From Crambe crambe (taxonomy: Eukaryota > Porifera > Demospongiae > Poecilosclerida > Crambeidae): a stretch of DNA of 64,000 nt. The notes under the pieces are model-generated. The model had not been told where the DNA came from. It searched no databases and saw only the letters and a list, made by a program, of their open reading frames with translations. The DNA is taken from assembly GCA_963924555.1 (NCBI GenBank), contig OZ004596.1:5528139-5592138 (forward strand), read 5' to 3'. Each line of letters begins with the position of its first letter. Positions within the stretch are counted from its first letter, which is position 1. This document shows, piece by piece, positions 32,894-43,300 of the stretch. The position numbers and the translations under genes are program-made.

Positions 32894-34864
32894 ATGGAAC
32901 TGGAGGACAGTTATAGCGAATTCAAAGAGGCAGACAGAGAAGTTCTGCAGGCTGAATTGAGGCAGAAAGAAAAGGACTTGATTTTAGCTGGTCGCCTCGG
33001 GAAAGAATTATTGGAAGAGAACGAATGCTTAAAGGCTGACTTGAATTCTTTACAGAGAGATCTTACAAATCTAGAAGAGGTAGAATACATAATCACTAAG
33101 ATAATATTGTAGATCATAGTTATAAGTGTACTGATTTCAAGTTAGCCACTCATCCATGCAGTCAAATTGATAATTTTATAATAATCTAGTTATTGGAAGG
33201 GCAGAAGCAAGATTCTCTTAAGGCTTTACATGATGCAAAGAAAATTGCAGAGCTCCACATCTCTGAGCTGGAGGTGGAGCTGGATAACTGCCGGTGTAGC
33301 CTGCAGCAAGAGAGGGCTGCAGCCACAAGCAATCAGGAGGAATTCCGAAGAACTCTCAAACTACTGCAGGAAGAAAACACTCGACTACAAAGCACTTTAT
33401 CTCAGGTATTAAGTGTGTAGTTAGCTATGAAAAAATTTATGATGGCTATTCTTACATTGAACTCATAGACTATGCATAAACATGAAAATGAACTAATGCA
33501 TCTCAACAAGAAGTTAGAACTCTGTGAGAAGCAGAAGTGGATAGTAACAGTGGACCATACTACTTCTCAGAAATATGTAAGGACTTTTGTGTGATAGCTA
33601 GCAGACTAATAATGTTATACCTGAATTCCTAATAGCTCGAGGCACTGCAGGATAAAAATCAGACCATGGGGACAACCCTATCATCACTGAGCAAATCATG
33701 TGACAAACTCTCCATGGAACTGGACGATTCCAGAGATGAAATAGAATTTTGGGAAAACCAGTTCCACAGTCAGGAGGAAATGGTATGATGAGTGAACTCC
33801 ATCACTTACTGAATGATTTTATTATTTTTTCATACCTGTACAGTTTCAATCGCAATCCAAGGAACTAAATGACTCAAAAGAGCTTCTCAAAGAATTGCAA
33901 CTCCAGTTAGATCACGATGTTAGCAGCTAACTAGCTATTGTGTGTATCTATTTTATTTTTTTTATTTATTTTTATTTTTTCTTGCAGCAATCTCTCAAGG
34001 TACGACATGGATCACGTGAATCTATGTCTTCTGGTCTATCACTGTATGATGAATTATCAAGTATGGACGAGATGGTTGAGGATACAAGAAGTCTGTCCCC
34101 TAACTCCACTTCTGATGATGAAAAAATTCCAGTGAGTCCAAACATTCAACAACTTCTTTTATGGATTCAATTATTGTCACCTATTTTGCTTTTCGATTTT
34201 TTTTTGTGGTGAAGGAGGAGGAAAAAACACTTACCCTCAGGCCCTTTGCTGGTAATACACCCTTCAGGAGATTTGATTCAAATCAGACTAGGATGACAGA
34301 GGACAACAGCAATACACCCATCAGGAGATTTGACTCAAATCAGACTACTATAAGTGGGATGACAGAGGACGACAACAAAACTGTTGTTGACGCTAGCCAA
34401 AAGGAAACTCTTTGCCACAGGTACATAATGTACTTCACTTGTAGTTTTCGTTTAGCACTCGTTACAACTACACCAAAATAGGCCACACTTAATTAACAGC
34501 ATTTGTCACTAGGTGTCAAGAATTGGCTGCACAGAACAAGAAGCAGGAGGCAGAGCTGAGGATCATCAGTGGACAGTTAATGCTTGCTGTACAACAAAAG
34601 TTCAAACTGCAGCAGCAAGTAGAGGCGTGGCAGGTGAGTGAACTCAAGAAGCTTGAATTACATTACTTACTTCTTTTCCCCTTGTAGTCTGATATGGCTG
34701 AAGTGGTATACTCTAAGATCGTACATAAACTGACATGCCTTCAGGGGAGAAAACCGGCAGATAAACTTTGTAAGGATCACCAGGTAGATAACGATGACTA
34801 CAAAAAGAATACAGCAAGTGGTAGACTAGCATTTCACATGATCAAAGACTCATGGCTATTTTAA
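32894..34864 (+). CDS. BICDL-like: Coiled-coil protein with CC1-box, BICD-like dynein adaptor candidate
   Basis: Nine exons in phase: 32894-33079, 33190-33405, 33469-33576, 33636-33782, 33844-33918, 33988-34131, 34215-34420, 34513-34633, 34688-34864; 459 aa. Nearly the whole protein is predicted heptad coiled coil, broken by a Ser/Asp-rich section (about 245-340) with two copies of a FRRFDSNQT/IRRFDSNQT motif. Near the N-terminus, KEKDLILAGRLGKELLEEN resembles the CC1 box (AAxxG followed by LL) of BICDL/HAP1/Spindly-type dynein light-intermediate-chain binders, with AG in place of AA. A second coil, AQNKKQEAELRIISGQLMLA, lies near the end. Function as a dynein-dynactin activating adaptor is inference from the CC1 box. 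The exon 5 donor (GTTAGC) is weak. Confidence 0.7.
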
Positions 34865-34911
34865 TAATCTCACTTATACAACATCATTATGCATAATATT
34901 ATCATATAAAA
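34865..34911. other. 47-bp convergent gap
   Basis: Between the stops of the coiled-coil gene and TRIM-NHL. It is AT-rich, so the two 3' UTRs must overlap or be very short. Confidence 0.6.
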
Positions 34912-36918
34912 TTAAAAAATAAACACTGCACTTTTGCTGGTACTGACATACACATAACCGTCACTATCAACTGTCACTCCATCGGGACTATCAAGAAAGC
35001 TACCCCCAATACATGTAACGAATTGACCACTTATTGTAAAGACTAAAACACTATGCTTGCGACAGTCGGTGACATACAACAGATTGTGGACCACACAGAT
35101 ACATATAGGTCTCACCAGACTGCTTTTTCCAATTATTCGTAAGGATCTCCCTTCTCGATTGAAAACTTGGATACGATGATTGTTTCTCTCCACTATGTAT
35201 GCATTATTGGATGCATCGAAGCCGACATCACACGGCCAATTAAGACTTCCAATCTCCACCCCATTGCTTCCAAATGACCAGAGGAAATCTAGCTTGGCAT
35301 TAAAGACTTGAATCCTATGATTCTCGCTGTCACAGACATAGATTTCATCGAGCTTGTTGGCACAGATTCCATTCGGGAAATTGAAACATGAATAAGTGCC
35401 GCCCAATGACCCGATAACTCTCACCAGGCCACCCTCCTTATTCAGCTTGATAACTCGGTGGTTTTTAACACAAGTCACATAAATATTGCCATTTGAATCT
35501 GTAGTAATCTCAGCTGGAGAAGGTTCGATTAGGTGTAAGTCACACGATTTCTCACGTCGAAGGTTTTTTAAAGCAAGTATTTTACTCGTGCTATGTTCCA
35601 CTACCAAAACAGAATCCATATTAGTGGTCATTCCTGCCGGATAATGAAGACCTGTGATAACATCAACTACTTCAGACATTTTATTTGGTGATTTCACCAC
35701 ATTGAAGATGAAGGGGCTCTGTGGGATATGAATATCGTTTACTTTGATAGAGAGTCGATGTCTCCCTCTCTCTTTGGGTGAAAAACATATCTCATAGTGG
35801 CCAGGACCAGTATGGTTGATTTCCGGCGGTTCAGCATGAGTTTTGTTACGAACTAAAGAAAGACTACAACTGATATTTGCCATCCCCATTGAAGCATCTC
35901 CATTAAAATCACACACAGATACAGAGCAGCTGCAAGGTGTACCAACTTCACTCGATTCCAAAGACTGAACATTAGCCAAACACTTTTTAGGATCTGCAGG
36001 CACAAACAGAAAAGAGTAACTACGAACAGTACTTTTCAGAGTGTTAGACCTAAGAAAATCAACGTCAATATTAGAATCTGTTGCTGGTGCTAGAGATACT
36101 TGATTGGCCTCAGCATTTGCTTCATCAACACACTTACGCAGCATCGCCTTCTTCCGTAGAAACTCGATATCACTGTCGTTCTGACAAGCTACTTTGACGG
36201 AGTCAGAAGCATCAGTGATCCTGGTAATCATCTTTGATAGTTTAGATTCCTGCCTCACAATAACCTCTTCTCTTTCGGACATTTCTTGGTCGACCTTCTT
36301 CAATATTTCCTCCTTGGCCTCTTGCAAGGACACAAATAAATGATTAAAACCAGTTTCAACCTTTTCATGCATCTTTTTTCTCTGCATAATTATTTCCTTT
36401 TTAACTTGTAGAATATTTTCTAGTGCTTCTGAAAGTGTTTTTAAGTCATTTCCTTGACCAACTGTTGCAGATATGAGTTCAGTTTTGTACTTGTCTATGA
36501 CTTGAGGTAAGTAATAACACCTGTGCTGGAAGTGTTTACGAGTGGATATGAAACAATCTCGACATATTAGCTCTTCACAAGTCTCGCAGTACATAGCCAA
36601 TTCTTGGGAGGGGTGTACCTCACATGCTGTGGAGCTTGATTTCCGTGTTTGCTCATACAGGTCTCGTAGTCGGTTGATGTGGAATACTTTAGGGAAGGCA
36701 GTGACATCTTCAGTCTGGGTAGAAAATGTACTGCGACACTCGGGACATGAAAAGTTGGTACCCACAGCTCTCCTCACCAAACCTTTGATGCAAGAGAAGC
36801 AGTAGATATGTTCACATGGCAGCTTCCTGGGATCTTGAAAGATGTCTAGACACAGAGGGCATGCTATTTCATCTTTGAGTCTTTGCAAGACGGTTTGCTG
36901 ATTTCTGCCTTCAGCCAT
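34912..36918 (-). CDS. TRIM-NHL protein, intronless
   Basis: A single 668-aa frame with the full TRIM2/3/71 order. RING C3HC4 lies near residues 20-61 (CPLCLDIF ... PCEHIYCFSCI ... CPECRS). A B-box 2 follows near 97-135 (CEVHP ... CETCEELICRDCF), then a coiled coil (about 150-250), a filamin-type Ig domain (about 295-400, GPGHYEICFSPKERGRHRLS) and NHL repeats to the end (INSIGHT: repeat phrases FPNGICANKLDEIYVCDSEN, NWPCDVGFDASNNAYIVERN). It is a likely E3 ubiquitin ligase with an RNA- or protein-binding propeller. Ortholog choice within TRIM2/3/71/32 cannot be made by eye. A fold-back element sits about 75 bp upstream of its start. Confidence 0.92.
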   Translation of the reverse strand: MAEGRNQQTVLQRLKDEIACPLCLDIFQDPRKLPCEHIYCFSCIKGLVRRAVGTNFSCPECRSTFSTQTEDVTAFPKVFHINRLRDLYEQTRKSSSTACEVHPSQELAMYCETCEELICRDCFISTRKHFQHRCYYLPQVIDKYKTELISATVGQGNDLKTLSEALENILQVKKEIIMQRKKMHEKVETGFNHLFVSLQEAKEEILKKVDQEMSEREEVIVRQESKLSKMITRITDASDSVKVACQNDSDIEFLRKKAMLRKCVDEANAEANQVSLAPATDSNIDVDFLRSNTLKSTVRSYSFLFVPADPKKCLANVQSLESSEVGTPCSCSVSVCDFNGDASMGMANISCSLSLVRNKTHAEPPEINHTGPGHYEICFSPKERGRHRLSIKVNDIHIPQSPFIFNVVKSPNKMSEVVDVITGLHYPAGMTTNMDSVLVVEHSTSKILALKNLRREKSCDLHLIEPSPAEITTDSNGNIYVTCVKNHRVIKLNKEGGLVRVIGSLGGTYSCFNFPNGICANKLDEIYVCDSENHRIQVFNAKLDFLWSFGSNGVEIGSLNWPCDVGFDASNNAYIVERNNHRIQVFNREGRSLRIIGKSSLVRPICICVVHNLLYVTDCRKHSVLVFTISGQFVTCIGGSFLDSPDGVTVDSDGYVYVSTSKSAVFIF

Positions 36919-36993
36919 GGCTTGCGAGACTAGTTTTCACCACCCACGTACTCTTAATGGAGCCGGCCCACCAGCATAATGACATCCCGTACC

Positions 36994-37175
36994 TAGTCTG
37001 GACGAGCAGCGCAGACCTTTCGACCTTTGGGGGGTGGGGCGGGAGGAACTCTTGAGATCGCGGATCCGCGGAGGAATGTAATTAAAACCAATATCACGTG
37101 CAAAGAATGCACGTGCGCGACCTCCTCTGACACAAAACCAGCCCCACCCCCCAAAGGTCTGCTCGTCCAGACTAC
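36994..37175. mobile_element. Fold-back element upstream of TRIM-NHL
   Basis: TAGTCTGGACGAGCAG (36994-37009) and ACCTTTGGGGGGTGGGGC (37023-37040) recur as reverse complement at about 37141-37175. The left arm carries a 13-bp insertion that looks like a local duplication. The centre has the perfect palindrome CGCGGATCCGCG and two CACGTGC motifs. It is a MITE or fold-back repeat that probably overlaps the TRIM promoter. Confidence 0.6.
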
Positions 37176-37304
37176 CCCGTACCGTGTTATCACTTCTGTA
37201 ACTGTTGGAGACAATTTGTGGCAGCACAATAAAACAACTTCACCTGTACTGTATATTTCAAGCCAATGAAAAAAATTACTCCTTGAGGAAAAAAAAAAAG
37301 AAGA

Positions 37305-40300
37305 TCAACTCTTCTGTGCATTCTGAGCTAGTTCAGTGATACTTCGCATAGTTCTCTTGAGGTTGATATCAGACTCCATGAGGGGTGGCTGGTAAGAAGC
37401 CTCTGCTGCTGATGCTATTACTGAATCATCTGAAATGGAACAGTTATGGATGGCATTTCAAAGGGACGCTTAGAGACTCCAGGTAGAGACTCACTTTCAG
37501 ATTGCTCTTCTTCTCTACTGCTCAACCTCCCAAATAGTTTCTTGCTTTTTGACGATTTCCCCTTAGAAAAAAAGAGAGGAAAGACATCATCATCATCATC
37601 ATGAAACTCTCTCTCTCTCCTTTTTCATTCACACTCTCACTCACATGTCCTACAAGTGTGTTGTGTCCCAGTAGAAGATCACTTGGACTATGTCTGCAAA
37701 ACAACAACATTGAGAATCACATGCACAGTATACATGCACAATACATGCAGTACACATGGTATACATGCACAATATATGCAGTAGACATGATATACATATG
37801 CACAGTGTCAGGTACATGCCTCTTCATCTTTGGTGATACCAGACCAGCTACATCATCTGAGCGCTTCATTCCAATGGCACTCTTGATGGTCTGTTGTACA
37901 ATGGCTGTCTTGTAGTCCTTCTTCACCTCCATCAGCATGTCCGTCCATGTCCAGTTCTTGTTGTGGTACTCCAATGTCGGCATGGTAACACGCTGATTGT
38001 GTAGGTCTTTGATGCTCACATTCTCACTCTGCAGATAATGACACCAGTAAACAATGACACCAGTAAACAATACACCAGTAAACAATGACACCAGTAAACA
38101 ATGACACCAGTAAACAATGACACCAGTAAAGAATACACCAGTAAAGAATGACACCAGTAAAGAATGACACCAGTAAACAATGACACCAGTAAACAATGAC
38201 ACCAGTAAATAAACAAAAACAACAACAATTTTTACTTTATAAGTGATGCATAGAGGTGTTTGGGGGATCTTGATATAAATGAAAGTCTTTGTTTTAGTAG
38301 CACGGTCCTGTAGCAAGGAGCATTGAGATATCAGCTGCTTGTTACCAAATACAGTTGGATTGTACCTTCATTCTTTCCACATCATCAATTCTCCTCTTCC
38401 CCTGCAATTATGAATAAGATTCCACCAAAATGTATCACATGACAACTCTCTAACCACACGACTACATCAATTAACACAATAACTCTCTGCCTAAATCACA
38501 TGACTACTCTCTTAGTCACATGACTCTCACATAAGGATCAGGGGAGGAGGGTGGGGAGTAGTTAGAGGTGATGATACTGGAAGAGGTAGCAATTGAGGAA
38601 GAGGAAGATAAGAGAGATCTACGTCCTGAGGACCCTCGTGCAAGGAGAGGACTGTTCCCATCAGCAACGTCACCATACAGAGGAGAAGCTACAAAAATTT
38701 TTAAAAGTAAATTGTATCTCAAATCCTTCAATATTTCTTACGTTGGACACCCGTTGGTCCAAACAAGTGGGAGTGGTCAGGATCCCCTGAATCAGCAGAC
38801 TCGTCTTCCTTGGAGAAGAAGAAATCTTGCATAGTCTGGAAGAAATGTGAGGTTAAGCTGACAGTAAGAGGCACCACATTCACTTCCAAATGCTCCTTCA
38901 CCGGAATGCCAGCAACTACAGAGAAGGTGTGTTGAAGGCTGGCTGAGAGAGACTACACTTATTAGATCTCACCTGGAGCTTTGTCCTTGCAATACACTCT
39001 CAGAGTGATGTTCTTGTCAACTCTCAAATGTTTGTCCTTGGGGTCATATGGAAACAGCACTTGCTACAGAGAGAGAGGGGGATGGGGGAGGGGAGGGGAG
39101 AAGGGAAGAGGGGGATGGGAAAGGGGGAGGGGGAAGGGAAGGAGAGGAGGGGAAGAGGGGAGGGGAAGGGAAGGGGAGGAGGGGAAGAGGGGAGGGAGAA
39201 GGGAAGAGGGGGATGGGGGAAGGGGGAGGGGGAGGGGAAGGGGAGGAGGGGAGGGGAGGAAGGGAGGGGAGAAGGGAAGAGGGGGATGGGGGAAGGGGGA
39301 AAGGGGGAGGGGAAGGGAAGGGGAGGAGGAGAAGAGGGGAGGGGAGAAGGGAAGAGGGGGGATGGGGAAGGGGGAAAGGGGGAGGGGAAGGGAAGGGGAG
39401 GAGGGGAAGAGGGGAGGGGAGAAGGGAAGAGGGGGATGGGGGAAGGGGGAGGGGGAGGGGAAGGGGAGGAGGGAGGGAAGAAGGGAAGAGGGGAGGGGAC
39501 AAGGGAGATAGGAGGAGGGGAAGGGAAAGAGAGAAGAGATAGCATGATAAGTATGTTTCTCAATTTCCTCCTCACCTTGTAAATGGGAGGTGTGTTGGGC
39601 ATGAGATTCTGCAGCTTGAAAGAGCCCAACTCCACCTTGTGCTCTCCTGAGTCGTCAGAGAAAGTGAGCCTGTTGTAAGAGAAATTGGTCAGGCAGATAT
39701 CAGCTAGACGGAGCTGTCCATCCTTGTGAGAGAGAGACCAACAGGTCTCATCCACCCAAATCTCAATCCTTCGAGTTGGATCAGCAAGGACTGAGGGAAA
39801 TTAAAAATTTATTTCAAGTTGTTTATTGTTGTTATTGCTATTATTGTTGTTGTTGTTGTTGTTGTTGTTTGTACTGTCTTCACCTGGCACATTCTTTGCT
39901 CTTGTGGGAGTGAGATAGAGCTGGCTTTGTCTGAAGGTCTTGACTAAAACACTGAGATTCAAACTGGCAGCTGCCAACTTCTCCTTAGCGAGGGCCAGCT
40001 GGCTCTCCAGCCCACTCATTTCACATGAACTAATACAAGTAAGAACAAGTGCTTGGTTGAACTTGGGCTATGTTTGTACTTACCCTTCCTTCCTCTCTTC
40101 CAAGAACAAAGCAGTTTCTGCTTTGCGTACAGCCTGCAGCCATTTCCTGCATTGTACAAATGTCATACACACAAACACACCATGGGCAAGAAATTACGCA
40201 CTTGACTTTATTCTGCTGATTCAGCACAGCTTTCCTTGGATCCTTAATCTTGCTGCTCAGCTGGAGAGCAAACTTCATGCGAGCATGGTGGTCTATCACC

Positions 40301-43300
40301 TCCTGCACAATAATGGAGAAGGCACGTGTGTGTAATGATGATAACTGCTTCTTCCCTAACCTTTTTCTTCAATTCTTTGTGGAGCAGAAGGTTGCTAATG
40401 ATATCCATAATCAGAGCATATTGATACTACAAGATTCAGGTAATAAGGGGTTATAATCTAAGATTCAGGTAATAAGAGGTTATAATCTAAGATTCAGGTA
40501 ATAAGGGGTTATATATCCCACCTAATACATTTATTCCCATAGAGAAAAGTGCTCTTACTGTCATAAATTCCCTCCCTTAGGGTAAAATGCGTTATGACTC
40601 ATAAACGCACTGTTCCCCAGGCTATGAATAACAACATTTTTAGGTTTTCTGAAGCTGACTGTTGCAGATGATAATGAAGATAGAGATAATGATCAGATAA
40701 CATTGTCATTAACTAGCTATTACTAAAGAGTATTATGTTGGTAGTTTATAGCTGACTGTTGGAAGAAGATGATTATGAAGATAATGATCAGATAACATTG
40801 TCATTAACTATTACTAAAGAATCTATTTCTGTCTCTGGGTAGTTTATAGCTGATTGTTGGAAAATGAAGAAGTCATCTGGTGCTGGGTCACAAGGAAACT
40901 TTATAGCTATTTTTTTCTTGCAATTTTCCACAAGAAGAAATTATTTCTAAGGCCCATTTGGTATTTTTTCAGTATTTTTTGGCGTCATACCTTCCGCTAG
41001 CTTCGCTGTCGCTAGCAAATACAAAACGTGGGTGGAGGAACTCGTTAATAGCTGGGTGTGGGCATGGGAGGAGTTCGAGTTGAGCCTCGTAGTTCGTAGT
41101 CTTGCTCGAGAGCACGAGGCTCTGTAGAGTTGGCGTCTAAGCAACGGCACATCCCAGGACAGGGACAAGCTAGCCATGGCAGGAGTTTTCGTTTTGTTTT
41201 GTAACTAAGGGGTAGCTACAGACCGACCAATGAAATCGTGCGCCCTGGGGATATATAACAGTTAGAACACGGTAGTCCTGGTGATTATGGCCAAATAAAC
41301 AACCTTATCCTCGGGCTGCGCCCTCGGATTCGGTTGTTTATTGGCCATAATCACCAGACTACCGTGTTCTATTACAACATAATCTAAGATTCAGGTAATA
41401 TGGGGTTATAATCTAAGATTCAGGTAATAAGAGGTTATAATCTAAAATTCAGGTTATAATTCAGATAATAAGGGGTTATAATTCAGATAATAAGGGGTTA
41501 TGATCGAAAGACTTTGTACACTGATTATGTACCGAGGTTGTGCAAACTTCAACAGAAGGATAGCGGAAAGTGAAGGTGTCCACATCACCAGTATTAGAAA
41601 TCAGTGCTCCGGGGCTAGGCTATAAACAGGAGAGGAAGGAGGAGGAAGGAGGAGGTAAGGGAGAGGGGAGGGGGAGGAGGAGGAGGAGGAGGGAGAGGGA
41701 AAGGGAGAGGAAGGGAGGGAGAGAGGAGGAGGGAGGGAGGAGGAGGGAGAGGGAGGGAGGGAGGAGGAGGGAGAGGGAGGGAGGGAGGAGGAGGAGGGAG
41801 AGGGAGGGAGGGAGAGGGAGGGAGGAGGAGGAGGGAGAGGAGGAGGGAGGGAGGAGGAGGGGGAGGGAAGGAGAGGGGAAGGTGATTCATCAGTTAGTAC
41901 ATGTTATACATCACTTACAGATACGTTATTTCCCGGAGAAGAACTTCTGGCTATTTCTGCTTCAACTTGATCTCCATACACCACATAAATCACTTGACAG
42001 TGACAACGAGGGGCCACCCTCTGGAGCTGAATCAACTCAAAGTTGTCATTGTTGGAAGAGTCCCCTTGAGTCTCCTCCCTATTGTACTCGTCTAGTCTGA
42101 CGCCACTGACAGTTCCCCCCATGGCCTCTCCCATGGGTGTGGGAGGTCTTCCCCCCTCCGATGGCCCAAGGGTGCCCAAGAGGGCGTTCAAATTTGCCTC
42201 CTCGTCAGTTTGAGATTTCTCATCGAGAAAGATCGCAGGAGGTCGAATAACAGATACAGGCAGCCAAGGGACATAAGTGAACTGTTCCTTCACTGATTGG
42301 GTAGTGAAATACTACAAGAATTGGCCACTCAAACAAACGTTACTCCATGTTAACTAAAACTACGTACCTGGAGTTCCTGTATCTTCCCCACCCATGAAGA
42401 CTTGCTGACAAATACGCCGTTTTTCAACTTGGGTTCATGGTCGGAGGCAAACACATTCGTCAAGTGTGAGCTGGCCACAACATAACCATTTTGCTCTATA
42501 CCCTGAAGAACCACTTGTGTATTGGTGAGAGTAACTGCAGAAAAAAAAAATTTTTTTTTTGTAAGCTCAACTCTCAGTAAATTGTTATCAAAGATGCTGA
42601 ATACATCAAGATATAATGAGAATTAACCGCTCACTGGACCAGTTGCTACTTGTGATATCATCCATCTCAACAGCTTCTAGACCTTTCAGTTGAGGGTCAC
42701 TTGGTGCACTCTAAATGGAACATACAGCGTCAATCTCAGTAGTGATCGGATACAGCTGCTGGAACTCACTTCATCGACATACTTGACAAAACTGTTGGTA
42801 ATATCAGAGAGGAGCTGGTCCAACATTGTATTGCCTGAACTGGACTGCCTCTTCCTAACACTCCTGCTAAGCATGGGAGAACCTTTCTTCAAAGGCTCAG
42901 TAGATACTTCCTGCAGTATGTCATATAAAATGTCACAGTAGCAGCTGTTCCATTGACTAGAACACTACTAGTCCTCACTTACATCCTCACTCTTGGCTAA
43001 ATCTTTCTTGGATAGAATTGACTTTAAGGCTTCAGTGGAGAGATAAGTTTTGAGTTCCTGGATACAATTTCATGTTACCACCATACAATACACAGCTCAC
43101 TACAATGCTGACTCACTTGTGTCTGCCTGAAGGCATCGTAGAGTCCAAGCACGACATTCCTGTTTGACGAGTTCCACAAGAGACGAGAATTGGTAGTCTC
43201 TATTTTGTGAACGTACTTTGGAACGGGAATTGGAGTTTGAACCTCAGAATCTGAAGAATCTTCTCTTGCATATGTGATCCTATGTGATAAAGAAGAAATC

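Noticed and set aside
38016-38316. ORFs reading [13 protein letters not shown] repeatedly
   Set aside because: Encoded by the 16-bp minisatellite beside a real BLTP2 exon.
38981-39755. Long Gly/Arg/Glu- or Pro/Ser-rich ORFs of 150-240 codons on both strands
   Set aside because: They are produced by the homopurine tract in a BLTP2 intron; all frames stay open because G/A-only DNA has few stops.
41570-42100. 176-codon Arg/Glu-rich plus-strand ORF
   Set aside because: Same cause: a purine tract inside a BLTP2 intron, with antisense of real exons at its end.
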